From Thermodesulfovibrio sp. (GTDB taxonomy: Bacteria > Nitrospirota > Thermodesulfovibrionia > Thermodesulfovibrionales > Thermodesulfovibrionaceae), in assembly GCA_026415595.1 (NCBI GenBank), contig JAOAGU010000023.1, positions 1 to 13,477 of the forward strand: a stretch of 13,477 bases of DNA, written 5' to 3'. The position numbers and the translations under genes were made by a program. The notes under the pieces are model-generated. The model was not told the origin of the DNA. It did no database searches and was given only the letters and a program-made list of their open reading frames with translations. Below are positions 1 to 6,055 of the stretch, piece after piece (the stretch's first letter is position 1; each line of letters begins with the position of its first letter).

Positions 1-921
1 AATTGCTTCTTCCTCATCTGGTCCTTCTAAATCACAACCTTCCCATGGATTAAAGGGAATAAGATTTATTTTTGATGGTATCCCCTTTAAAAGTTGTGAA
101 AGTCTGTAAGCATCCTGTTCTGATGTATTAATGTTTTTAATCATTACATATTCAAAGGTTATTCTTTGTCCATACTTGAGAGGATATTCTTTAAGTGTCT
201 TTAAGAGTTCCCTCAGAGGATATTGTTTGTTTATAGGCATTAAATAGGTTCTTGTTTTGTCATCTGTTGCATTTAATGAAATGGCAAGTTTTATAGGAGG
301 TGCCTTGTAAGGAAGCTCTTTGAGTGCAGGAATTATTCCAACAGTGGAGATAGTAATTCTTCTTGGAGAGAATTGCATTAAATTTTTCAATCTCCGTAGA
401 GCATCTATAACATTATCAAAATTAAGCAAAGGTTCACCCATTCCCATGAAAACAATGTTCGTGATTTTTCTGCCTACACTTTCAACAAGCTTACTTGCTT
501 GAATAAATTGATCTACTATTTCCCATGACATTAAGTTTCTTTTGAAGCCGATTTTTCCAGTAAGACAGAACTTACATTTAAGGGGGCAACCAACCTGACT
601 TGATAGGCATAGGGTTAATCTATCTTTATCTGGAATGAGAACGCTTTCAATTTTTTCTTTGTCTTCAAGTTCCCATAATAGTTTTTCTGTTCCATCAGTG
701 CTTATTTTTCTTTCAATAAGCTCTATGTTGCCAATATAGTATTTATCTGTAAGGCTTTCTCTCAATGATTTTGGAAATTCAGTGATTTCATGAAGAGAAC
801 TTGCATATTTTTTATAAATCCAATTAATTAATTGTTTGGTTCGGTATGAGGGGAGGGAATTTTGTTTTATTATTTCTTCTATTTCTTTGGGGTCACATTT
901 TTTAAGGTTTATTTTATGCAT
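1..921 (-). CDS. rlmN: Dual-specificity rRNA/tRNA adenine-C2 methyltransferase RlmN (C-terminus cut by window edge)
   Basis: This is a radical-SAM enzyme of the RlmN/Cfr family, which methylates C2 of adenosine 2503 in 23S rRNA and of A37 in certain tRNAs. My own translation gives an ATG at 919-921 and 307 codons to the window edge, so about 40 of the usual ~350 residues are missing. The radical-SAM motif is CPLKCKFC, with cluster cysteines C112, C116 and C119. It is preceded by LTLCLSSQVGC, whose C105 matches the conserved mechanistic Cys118 of E. coli RlmN. A GMGEPLLN SAM-binding motif and an NLIPFNPW segment follow. The second catalytic cysteine (Cys355 in E. coli) would lie beyond the window, so it cannot be checked. 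The ATG shares one base with the TAA of the upstream LOG gene (TAATG), implying translational coupling as last gene of the nrdJ unit. RlmN is preferred over Cfr on sequence style and on this housekeeping context. Confidence 0.95.
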   Translation of the reverse strand, partial: MHKINLKKCDPKEIEEIIKQNSLPSYRTKQLINWIYKKYASSLHEITEFPKSLRESLTDKYYIGNIELIERKISTDGTEKLLWELEDKEKIESVLIPDKDRLTLCLSSQVGCPLKCKFCLTGKIGFKRNLMSWEIVDQFIQASKLVESVGRKITNIVFMGMGEPLLNFDNVIDALRRLKNLMQFSPRRITISTVGIIPALKELPYKAPPIKLAISLNATDDKTRTYLMPINKQYPLRELLKTLKEYPLKYGQRITFEYVMIKNINTSEQDAYRLSQLLKGIPSKINLIPFNPWEGCDLEGPDEEEAI

Positions 922-1589
922 TATTCATATTGAAACTCAGGTAGAGGAACATTTAGTCGGGTTAAATAATTTCTGAGATAACCACAAACAGCCTCAGGAT
1001 GATCAATTAAAACAAAATAATTTAAATCATCAAGGTTTATTGCACCAATTGTGTGTGGAGCCTGTTTAAGCCAGTTTATGAGCCCTCTCCAGTATTCAGA
1101 ACCATATAATACTATTGGAAACGATTTAATTTTATTTGTCTGGACTAAAGTTAAAGCTTCAAATAGTTCATCAAAGGTTCCATAACCACCTGGAAAAATG
1201 ACAAATCCAATAGAGTACTTTATGAACATAAGTTTTCTTACAAAGAAGTATCTAAAATTAAGGGATATATCAAGATATTTATTAGGACGCTGTTCATGGG
1301 GTATTTCAATATTTAGTCCGATTGACTTGCCCTTGCCGAGTTTTGCACCTTTATTAGCTGCTTCCATTATTCCAGGACCACCACCTGTGATTATTGAGAA
1401 TCCGCATTGACTAAGAGCCTTAGCAACTTTGAAGGCTTCTTGATAGTAGAAGCTTTCCTCAGTTAGTCGGGCACTACCAAATACTGAAACAGCTGGACCT
1501 ATTCCGTGAAGAGTTTCAAAGCCTTCAACAAGCTCAGACTGTATTCTAAAAACTCTCCAAGGATCTGAGGATTTAAAATCTTCTATCAT
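921..1589 (-). CDS. LOG family protein (nucleoside 5'-monophosphate phosphoribohydrolase type)
   Basis: The protein belongs to the lysine-decarboxylase-like/LOG Rossmann family (TIGR00730 type). Characterised members cleave nucleotide 5'-monophosphates, including cytokinin ribotides in plants, to base and ribose 5-phosphate. Numbering from the upstream ATG at 1595, the visible signatures are FGSAR (39-43), GGGPGIMEAANKGA (71-84), an RK pair (120-121) and PGGYGTFDELFE (135-146), the diagnostic PGGxGTxxE active-site motif. I choose the second Met (1587-1589) as start: AGAGG lies six bases before it, whereas the same AGAGG directly touches the first ATG at 1595. The product is then 222 residues. 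The gene overlaps the GroES-like gene upstream by 17 bases and rlmN downstream by one base. The substrate cannot be told from sequence. A true lysine decarboxylase activity is not expected despite old annotations. Confidence 0.9.
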   Translation of the reverse strand: MIEDFKSSDPWRVFRIQSELVEGFETLHGIGPAVSVFGSARLTEESFYYQEAFKVAKALSQCGFSIITGGGPGIMEAANKGAKLGKGKSIGLNIEIPHEQRPNKYLDISLNFRYFFVRKLMFIKYSIGFVIFPGGYGTFDELFEALTLVQTNKIKSFPIVLYGSEYWRGLINWLKQAPHTIGAINLDDLNYFVLIDHPEAVCGYLRNYLTRLNVPLPEFQYE

Positions 1590-1965
1590 CTTCATCCTCT
1601 ACGATATGAGTTCTTATAAGTGCAACAAGTGCTGAATGAGGTACTATAAGATATTTTTTGTCTTCAACTTCTATCTCCAGTCCAGCATCTTTGAGGAAAA
1701 AAGCATAATCTCCTTCTTGTGCCTGAAGTGGTATATATCTAATTGGCTCAGTATTGTCATGCTTCCAAGGTTCTTCAAGTATAGCAGAAGGTTCATTTAC
1801 AGGATATCCTGGTCCTACTTTAATAATTCTGCCTGCCATTATTTTATCTTTTTCCTTAACTGTCGGAGGTAAAAAAAGTCCTGAATTGGTTTTATCAATT
1901 TTTTCGTCTGGCTCTATAAGTACCCTATCCCCTACAATTATTAATTCACGTTTCGTCTTCATCAT
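1573..1965 (-). CDS. Divergent GroES-like co-chaperonin, 130 aa
   Basis: This is a chaperonin-10 family protein, about 35 residues longer than classical GroES (~95). The N-terminal strand (IIVGDRVLIEPDE, residues 9-21) matches the GroES opening. It is followed by a mobile-loop-like stretch, KTNSGLFLPPT (25-35), in which LFL takes the place of the hydrophobic tripeptide that binds GroEL. A GRIIKVGPG strand follows. About 25 extra residues around 57-80 stand where GroES has its roof loop. The end resembles GroES (EGDYAFF at 84-90, KKYLIVPHSALVALI at 103-117), with an acidic tail EDEDD. There are tandem ATGs; the first (1965) is better placed, with a weak AAGG 12 bases upstream inside the end of nrdJ. 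It sits 14 bases after nrdJ and overlaps the LOG gene. I see the fold signature; whether it caps GroEL, or assists NrdJ, is inference. No groEL lies in the window. Confidence 0.82.
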   Translation of the reverse strand: MMKTKRELIIVGDRVLIEPDEKIDKTNSGLFLPPTVKEKDKIMAGRIIKVGPGYPVNEPSAILEEPWKHDNTEPIRYIPLQAQEGDYAFFLKDAGLEIEVEDKKYLIVPHSALVALIRTHIVEDEDDRRF

Positions 1966-1979
1966 AATATTATTTTACC

Positions 1980-4232
1980 TTAGCTACATTTGGTAAAACC
2001 ACAACTGTGACATATGGCACAACCCTCTTCATAAGAAAGAGCACTTCCACATTCAGGACAAGCACCGTAGTGAAAGATGTATAAATTAGATTTTTGAGAT
2101 CCTTCTTCAGATTGAGTGTTTTTTGTTTCTTCCATTCCTACTGTTTTGGGTTTAGTTTCTTTAATTTCAGACTCAATTGCCTTTGCTATCGCATCAGAAC
2201 AACTTGTTATCTTGCCATTACTTGACCATACAGGAGCATGACAAGATATACCTTTAAGCTGTTTAATTATTTCCTGTGGTTCAATTCCACTTCTTAGGGC
2301 AAGCGAGATAAGTCTTCCAATTGCTTCAGCCTGAGAGGCTGCGCATCCTCCTGCCTTGCCAATATTTGTAAAAACTTCAAAAGGTTTATTCTTCTCATCT
2401 TTATTTATTGTTATATAGAGATTTCCACAGCCTGTTTTCATTAATCTCGTGACACCCTTTAGAACCTCGGGTCTTTTTCTTGGTTTAAGACTTATTTGGG
2501 GAATCTCTGTTTGAGTCTTTCCCTTTTGAATTACCTGTCCCTGTCTTGAACCGTCTCTATAAACAGTAACTCCTTTACATCCTAAACGATAGGCAAGTAG
2601 ATATACTTCTCTTACATCTTCTTCTGTAGCATTGTTTGGTAGATTAACGGTTTTACTTACTGCATTATCCACATACTGCTGAAATGCTGCCTGCATGCGA
2701 ATATGGTCTGAAGGAGATATTTCATGAGCAGTTAGGAATAATCTTTTTATTTCCTCAGGGATTTCTTTTATCCCTTGAATAGAGCCTGATTCTGCAATTT
2801 TTTCAGCAAGAGCATCTGACCAAAGCCCCAATTTTTCCATTTCTGCTTTGAAGTAAGGATTAACCTCTACGAGCCTTGTTCCATCCATTACATTTCTTGC
2901 AAAACATATGGCAAAAAGAGGTTCTATGCCTGAAGAACATCCTGCTATTATACTTAATGTTCCTGTGGGTGCTATGGTTGTAATTGTGGCGTTTCTTATA
3001 GGCATTTTGTCAAAATATATGCTCTTTTCATAGTTAGGGAAGGTTCCTCTTTCTTTAGCAAGAGCCATTGATGCAAGCCTTCCCTGTTCAAGTATGAACT
3101 TCATAAGGTTTTCTGCTAAAGAGAGAGCTTCTTTAGAGTTATATGGAATCTTTAATTGAATAAGCATGTCTGCCCAACCCATTACACCGAGCCCGATTTT
3201 TCTGTTTGCCTTTGTATTTTTCTCAATAAGTTCTATAGGATATTTGTTTGCATCAATTACATTATCAAGAAAATGAACTGCTTGCCACACAGTGTCTTTA
3301 AGAAGTTCCCAATCAATTGAGTTGTCTTTGACCATTTTTGCAAGATTTATTGAGCCGAGGTTGCAGGATTCATAGGGAAGCAATGGTTGTTCTCCGCAGG
3401 GATTGGTTGCCTCAATTTCTCCAAGTTCAGGAGTTGGATTTGAAGCATTGATTCTATCAAGAAATACTATACCGGGCTCTCCGTTTTTCCATGCTTGATG
3501 AACAATGAGATCAAAAACCTCCTTTGCTTTAAGACGATTTACAATCTTTCCTGAACGAGGATTTATGAGATTGTATTCTTCATCATTGATCACTGCCTTC
3601 ATAAATTCTTCAGTAAGACCTACTGAAATATTAAAGTTAGTAAATCTTGTAAGGTCATCCTTACAAGTAATAAACTCTAAGATATCAGGATGATCAACTC
3701 TTAAAAGTCCCATGTTTGCTCCTCTGCGGCGACCTCCCTGTTTTACTGCTTCGGTTGCTGAGTCAAATACACTCATGAAAGACACCGGTCCGGAACTTAT
3801 ACCTTTTGTAGAGCCAACTACATCACCTTTCGGTCTTAAACGGGAAAAACTAAAACCTGTTCCTCCACCAGATTTGTGTATTATTGCCGCATATTTTACA
3901 GCATCAAAGATTCCTTCCATAGAGTCTTCCACTGGAAGGACAAAACAGGCACTTAACTGTCCGAGGGGAGTTCCCGCATTCATAAGGGTGGGTGAGTTTG
4001 GTAAAAATTTGAGTGAAGTTATGAGTTCATAGAATATCTCTTTTGTTTCTGACACCTCTTTTTCTGTTTTTCCATAAAGTGCATCTACCTCTGCAATTGA
4101 TGTGGCAACCCTTCTGAATAGCTCTTCTGGTGTTTCAATTATTCTACCTTCTTCATCTTTTTTTAGATATCTTCTTTTAAGAACTTCTATAGCGTTACTA
4201 CTTAATTTTACTTTTTGATCTACTTTTTCCAT
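1980..4232 (-). CDS. nrdJ: Class II (adenosylcobalamin-dependent) ribonucleotide reductase
   Basis: NrdJ reduces ribonucleotides to deoxyribonucleotides using a thiyl radical generated from adenosylcobalamin, so it works with or without oxygen. The protein has 750 residues. An N-terminal segment leads to LPNSPTLMNAG (77-87) and C96, the first of the redox-active pair. The finger-loop motif NPCGE holds the radical cysteine C279, and the partner C290 lies in YESCNLGSINL; the 11-residue spacing matches the characterised Thermotoga enzyme (C322/C333). APTGTLSIIAGCSSGIEP (421-438) forms the substrate/phosphate-binding region. The C-terminal third is a TSCPD-type domain (about 595-670, with GKAGGCAASQAEAIGR and KGISCHAP), then a linker and a zinc-ribbon-like tail with C725, C728, C738, C741, C744 and C749. 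These terminal cysteines probably shuttle electrons to the active-site disulfide. The start is certain: GGAGGT lies about seven bases before ATG 4232. It is the first gene of the minus-strand unit. Confidence 0.97.
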   Translation of the reverse strand: MEKVDQKVKLSSNAIEVLKRRYLKKDEEGRIIETPEELFRRVATSIAEVDALYGKTEKEVSETKEIFYELITSLKFLPNSPTLMNAGTPLGQLSACFVLPVEDSMEGIFDAVKYAAIIHKSGGGTGFSFSRLRPKGDVVGSTKGISSGPVSFMSVFDSATEAVKQGGRRRGANMGLLRVDHPDILEFITCKDDLTRFTNFNISVGLTEEFMKAVINDEEYNLINPRSGKIVNRLKAKEVFDLIVHQAWKNGEPGIVFLDRINASNPTPELGEIEATNPCGEQPLLPYESCNLGSINLAKMVKDNSIDWELLKDTVWQAVHFLDNVIDANKYPIELIEKNTKANRKIGLGVMGWADMLIQLKIPYNSKEALSLAENLMKFILEQGRLASMALAKERGTFPNYEKSIYFDKMPIRNATITTIAPTGTLSIIAGCSSGIEPLFAICFARNVMDGTRLVEVNPYFKAEMEKLGLWSDALAEKIAESGSIQGIKEIPEEIKRLFLTAHEISPSDHIRMQAAFQQYVDNAVSKTVNLPNNATEEDVREVYLLAYRLGCKGVTVYRDGSRQGQVIQKGKTQTEIPQISLKPRKRPEVLKGVTRLMKTGCGNLYITINKDEKNKPFEVFTNIGKAGGCAASQAEAIGRLISLALRSGIEPQEIIKQLKGISCHAPVWSSNGKITSCSDAIAKAIESEIKETKPKTVGMEETKNTQSEEGSQKSNLYIFHYGACPECGSALSYEEGCAICHSCGFTKCS

Positions 4233-4276
4233 GGAATACCTCCAGAAAGAATAAAAATAAACATTAAAATATTAAT

Positions 4277-4306
4277 TTGTTTATATTATAAAATTTAGCT
4301 TATAAT
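4277..4306 (+). promoter_or_regulatory. Likely promoter giving a leaderless transporter mRNA
   Basis: A perfect TATAAT at 4301-4306 stands 18 bases after a weak -35 TTGTTT (4277-4282). The ATG of the transporter begins at 4314, seven bases after the -10 box, so the expected first transcribed base is at or next to the A of the start codon. No Shine-Dalgarno sequence is present, which fits leaderless translation. Confidence 0.5.
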
Positions 4307-4311
4307 TGCAA
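4285..4311 (-). promoter_or_regulatory. Likely sigma70-type promoter of the nrdJ unit
   Basis: On the minus strand a perfect TATAAT (plus 4285-4290) lies 15 bases after TTGCAA (plus 4306-4311), which can be shifted to TTTGCA with a 16-base spacer. Transcription would start near 4278, leaving a leader of about 46 bases that contains the GGAGGT of nrdJ. I saw no palindrome resembling an NrdR box in the leader. The element interleaves with the divergent promoter of the transporter gene. Confidence 0.5.
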
Positions 4312-4313
4312 AT

Positions 4314-5321
4314 ATGACCTCAGACTTTTTCTCTCTAATTTTTAATTTACTACTGATATTGCTCAGTGCAGAGTTTTTCACAAACGGAATTGAGGTGTTT
4401 GGTAAAAGACTTTCACTTAGTCAAGCAGTGGTGGGAAGCGTTCTTGCAGCGATAGGTACTGCTCTGCCAGAGACAATATTGCCGATGGTTGCCATTTTTT
4501 TGCATAAAGGAGAAGCAGGAGATTCAATTGGAATTGGGGCTATACTGGGCTCGCCTTTTATGCTTGCCACATTGGCTTTTCTGATGATAGGGACAACTGT
4601 GCTAATTTCATATATTTTAAAGAGGCGAAAATTCCGCTTTGATGCGGAAATACCGACTTTGAGGAGAGATTTAACATTCTTTCTCATAATGTATACGGCA
4701 GGAATTTTTCTCCCTATGTTAATAAAATATCATATAATCGTTGCAATTTTACTTTTGATTGGATACATTACCTATTTATATAAAACTTTTAAAGGCGGAG
4801 GTGATGGAATTTTACATGAAGAAAAACTTTATCTTGAAAAAATTTTTAAAAAAATTCTGCCAGTAACTAAATTTAAAGGATTATTTTCTCTTATTCAGGT
4901 TATGATTGCACTTGCCATAATGATTAAAGGTGCTCACGGATTCGTTGAAGCACTTCAGCATATTTCTTTTAAGTTTGGCTTTGATCCCCTTCTTTTTGCT
5001 CTCCTAATTGCACCTGTAGCAACAGAACTTCCAGAAAAGTTTAATTCTGTAACTTGGACATTTAAGGGAAGAGACACACTTGCAATGGGAAATGTGACGG
5101 GAGCTATGGTTTTTCAGGCTACCTTTCCTGTTTCTATTGGCATTGTTTTCACAGATTGGAGTATTACAGGATATGCTCTCCTAAGTGCCTGCCTTGCAAT
5201 TGTAGCAGGTTTGATAATCCTTGGAGAAATTCAAATTAGAAAGCGAATTTCCCCGCTTACATTGATTTTTTCAGGTTCTTTTTATCTTATATATGCGATG
5301 TTGATAATGAAAACCCTTTAG
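4314..5321 (+). CDS. Na+/Ca2+ exchanger (CaCA) family membrane protein
   Basis: This 335-residue inner-membrane protein has about ten hydrophobic segments and two inverted alpha repeats of the calcium/cation antiporter superfamily. Repeat 1 (about 41-85) carries GTALPE (E53) and GAILGSPF. Repeat 2 (about 230-276) carries APVATELPE (E238, E241) and GNVTGAMVFQ. The glutamates that coordinate the cation are kept in both repeats, but the usual GNxxGSNxFN segments are altered (GSPF and GAMVFQ), so ion choice may differ from classical exchangers. A charged cytoplasmic loop (about 157-188) lies between the halves. ATG 4314 is well constrained: an in-frame TAG sits at 4296-4298 and residues 5-31 form the expected first membrane segment. 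There is no ribosome-binding site and the promoter lies immediately upstream, so the transcript is probably leaderless. It abuts the convergent ferritin-like gene. The transported ion is not determined. Confidence 0.85.
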   Translation: MTSDFFSLIFNLLLILLSAEFFTNGIEVFGKRLSLSQAVVGSVLAAIGTALPETILPMVAIFLHKGEAGDSIGIGAILGSPFMLATLAFLMIGTTVLISYILKRRKFRFDAEIPTLRRDLTFFLIMYTAGIFLPMLIKYHIIVAILLLIGYITYLYKTFKGGGDGILHEEKLYLEKIFKKILPVTKFKGLFSLIQVMIALAIMIKGAHGFVEALQHISFKFGFDPLLFALLIAPVATELPEKFNSVTWTFKGRDTLAMGNVTGAMVFQATFPVSIGIVFTDWSITGYALLSACLAIVAGLIILGEIQIRKRISPLTLIFSGSFYLIYAMLIMKTL

Positions 5322-5618
5322 TTATTCTTCCTCTTCTTCCTCAAGTAACTCTTCAACCTCTTCTTTCCCCTCTTCAAGCTCATCTTCCTGTTCTTCGTCA
5401 TTCATTAATAACAAAGTGAGAAATTCTCCTACATGTGTTTTTTCCTCTCTTGCAATATCAAGAAAAATTGCCTTAATCTTTTCATCCTTTGTTAAAGAGG
5501 CAAGTTGTTCATAGAGATTTATAGCATCAAGCTCAGCAATAAGCCCTACTCTTAATATCTGTCTGTCAATATCCTCATCAGTAAGATTTTCCATTTTAAA
5601 GGGAATTTTGGAAAGCAT
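5322..5618 (-). CDS. Encapsulated-ferritin (EncFtn)-like ferroxidase, stand-alone
   Basis: This is a short two-helix ferritin-like protein of 98 residues. In the Rhodospirillum rubrum EncFtn, two subunits join to form a four-helix ferroxidase site using E32, E62 and H65 with Y39 nearby. Here E29, E59, H62 and Y36 have exactly the same spacing (AELDAINLYEQ at 28-38, EEKTHVGEF at 58-66). From memory, the sequence also resembles the ferritin-like domain fused to the encapsulin shell in Pyrococcus. The expected role is oxidation of Fe(II) and iron delivery into a protein shell. No shell gene lies in the window. The C-terminal tail (about 74-98) is almost all Glu/Asp and ends in six glutamates; I see no typical hydrophobic encapsulin-targeting peptide. 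AGGAGGT lies six bases before ATG 5618, so the start is firm. Its stop directly abuts the stop of the convergent transporter. Confidence 0.85.
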   Translation of the reverse strand: MLSKIPFKMENLTDEDIDRQILRVGLIAELDAINLYEQLASLTKDEKIKAIFLDIAREEKTHVGEFLTLLLMNDEEQEDELEEGKEEVEELLEEEEEE

Positions 5619-5643
5619 AAATTACCTCCTCAAAATTTTTTTA

Positions 5644-5673
5644 ATTATATCTATTTATTAGGTTAAATATCAA
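5644..5673 (-). promoter_or_regulatory. Sigma70-type promoter of the ferritin-like gene
   Basis: On the minus strand TTGATA (plus 5668-5673), an 18-base spacer and a perfect TATAAT (plus 5644-5649) form a good housekeeping promoter. The transcript would start near 5637 and have a leader of about 20 bases containing AGGAGGT. I saw no convincing Fur-type palindrome overlapping it. Confidence 0.6.
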
Positions 5674-5719
5674 CAAAAAAGTGTTAAAATTAAGATAAAT
5701 AAATTCTAAGGAGGCTACA

Positions 5720-6055
5720 ATGAGAGAAGAAGGAAAGATTTTAGCAGCTTTTTTGCTTGGAGGCCTTATAGGTGCAGCTTTTGCTCTTTTATACGCACCT
5801 AAATCTGGAGAGGAAACAAGAAAGGAGATAAAAAAGAAGGCAAAGGAGTTTAAGAAAAAAACTGTTAAAGCAGCAGAAGATTTATACAAAGAGATTGAAG
5901 AACTTTCAGATATGTTAAAGGAAAAAGTGAAAGATATTAAAGAGAAGGGACAAGAACTAAGTTCAGATGCTAAAAAAGAAATATTACATCAGATTGAAAA
6001 ACTGTCAAAAATGATTGATGAAAAGAAGAAAAAACTTCTGGAGAAGTTTGATTGA
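5720..6055 (+). CDS. YtxH domain protein, membrane-anchored coiled helix
   Basis: This is a 111-residue protein with one N-terminal glycine/alanine-rich membrane segment (about 7-25) followed by APKSGEETR (26-34), the signature of the YtxH family (GxxxG-type helix plus APxSGxETR). The rest (35-111) is a Lys/Glu-rich helix, probably a coiled coil, exposed to the cytoplasm if the usual N-terminal anchor topology holds. Family members are linked to envelope or general stress, but no biochemical activity is established. AAGGAGG lies five bases before ATG 5720, the strongest ribosome-binding site in this unit. Its TGA overlaps the TTG start of mutS2 by four bases, so translation of mutS2 is probably coupled to this gene. 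I found no convincing -35/-10 pair upstream. Confidence 0.85.
   Translation: MREEGKILAAFLLGGLIGAAFALLYAPKSGEETRKEIKKKAKEFKKKTVKAAEDLYKEIEELSDMLKEKVKDIKEKGQELSSDAKKEILHQIEKLSKMIDEKKKKLLEKFD

Noticed and set aside
1..921. Cfr antibiotic-resistance methyltransferase
   Set aside because: The gene has RlmN-type motifs and sits in a housekeeping unit with nrdJ; nothing indicates transfer or a resistance context.
3712..4032. Plus-strand open frame of 106 codons inside nrdJ
   Set aside because: It lies opposite highly conserved NrdJ sequence and has no ribosome-binding site or motif.
4233..4300. NrdR operator upstream of nrdJ
   Set aside because: The leader is AT-rich but I could find no pair of palindromic NrdR-type boxes; B12-riboswitch-like structure is also excluded because the leader is under 80 bases.
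5322..5400. Low-complexity CTT/TCC run as a simple-sequence artefact or slippage site
   Set aside because: It is in frame, encodes the acidic tail, uses mixed Glu and Asp codons, and ends in a proper stop; slippage cannot be shown from one sequence.
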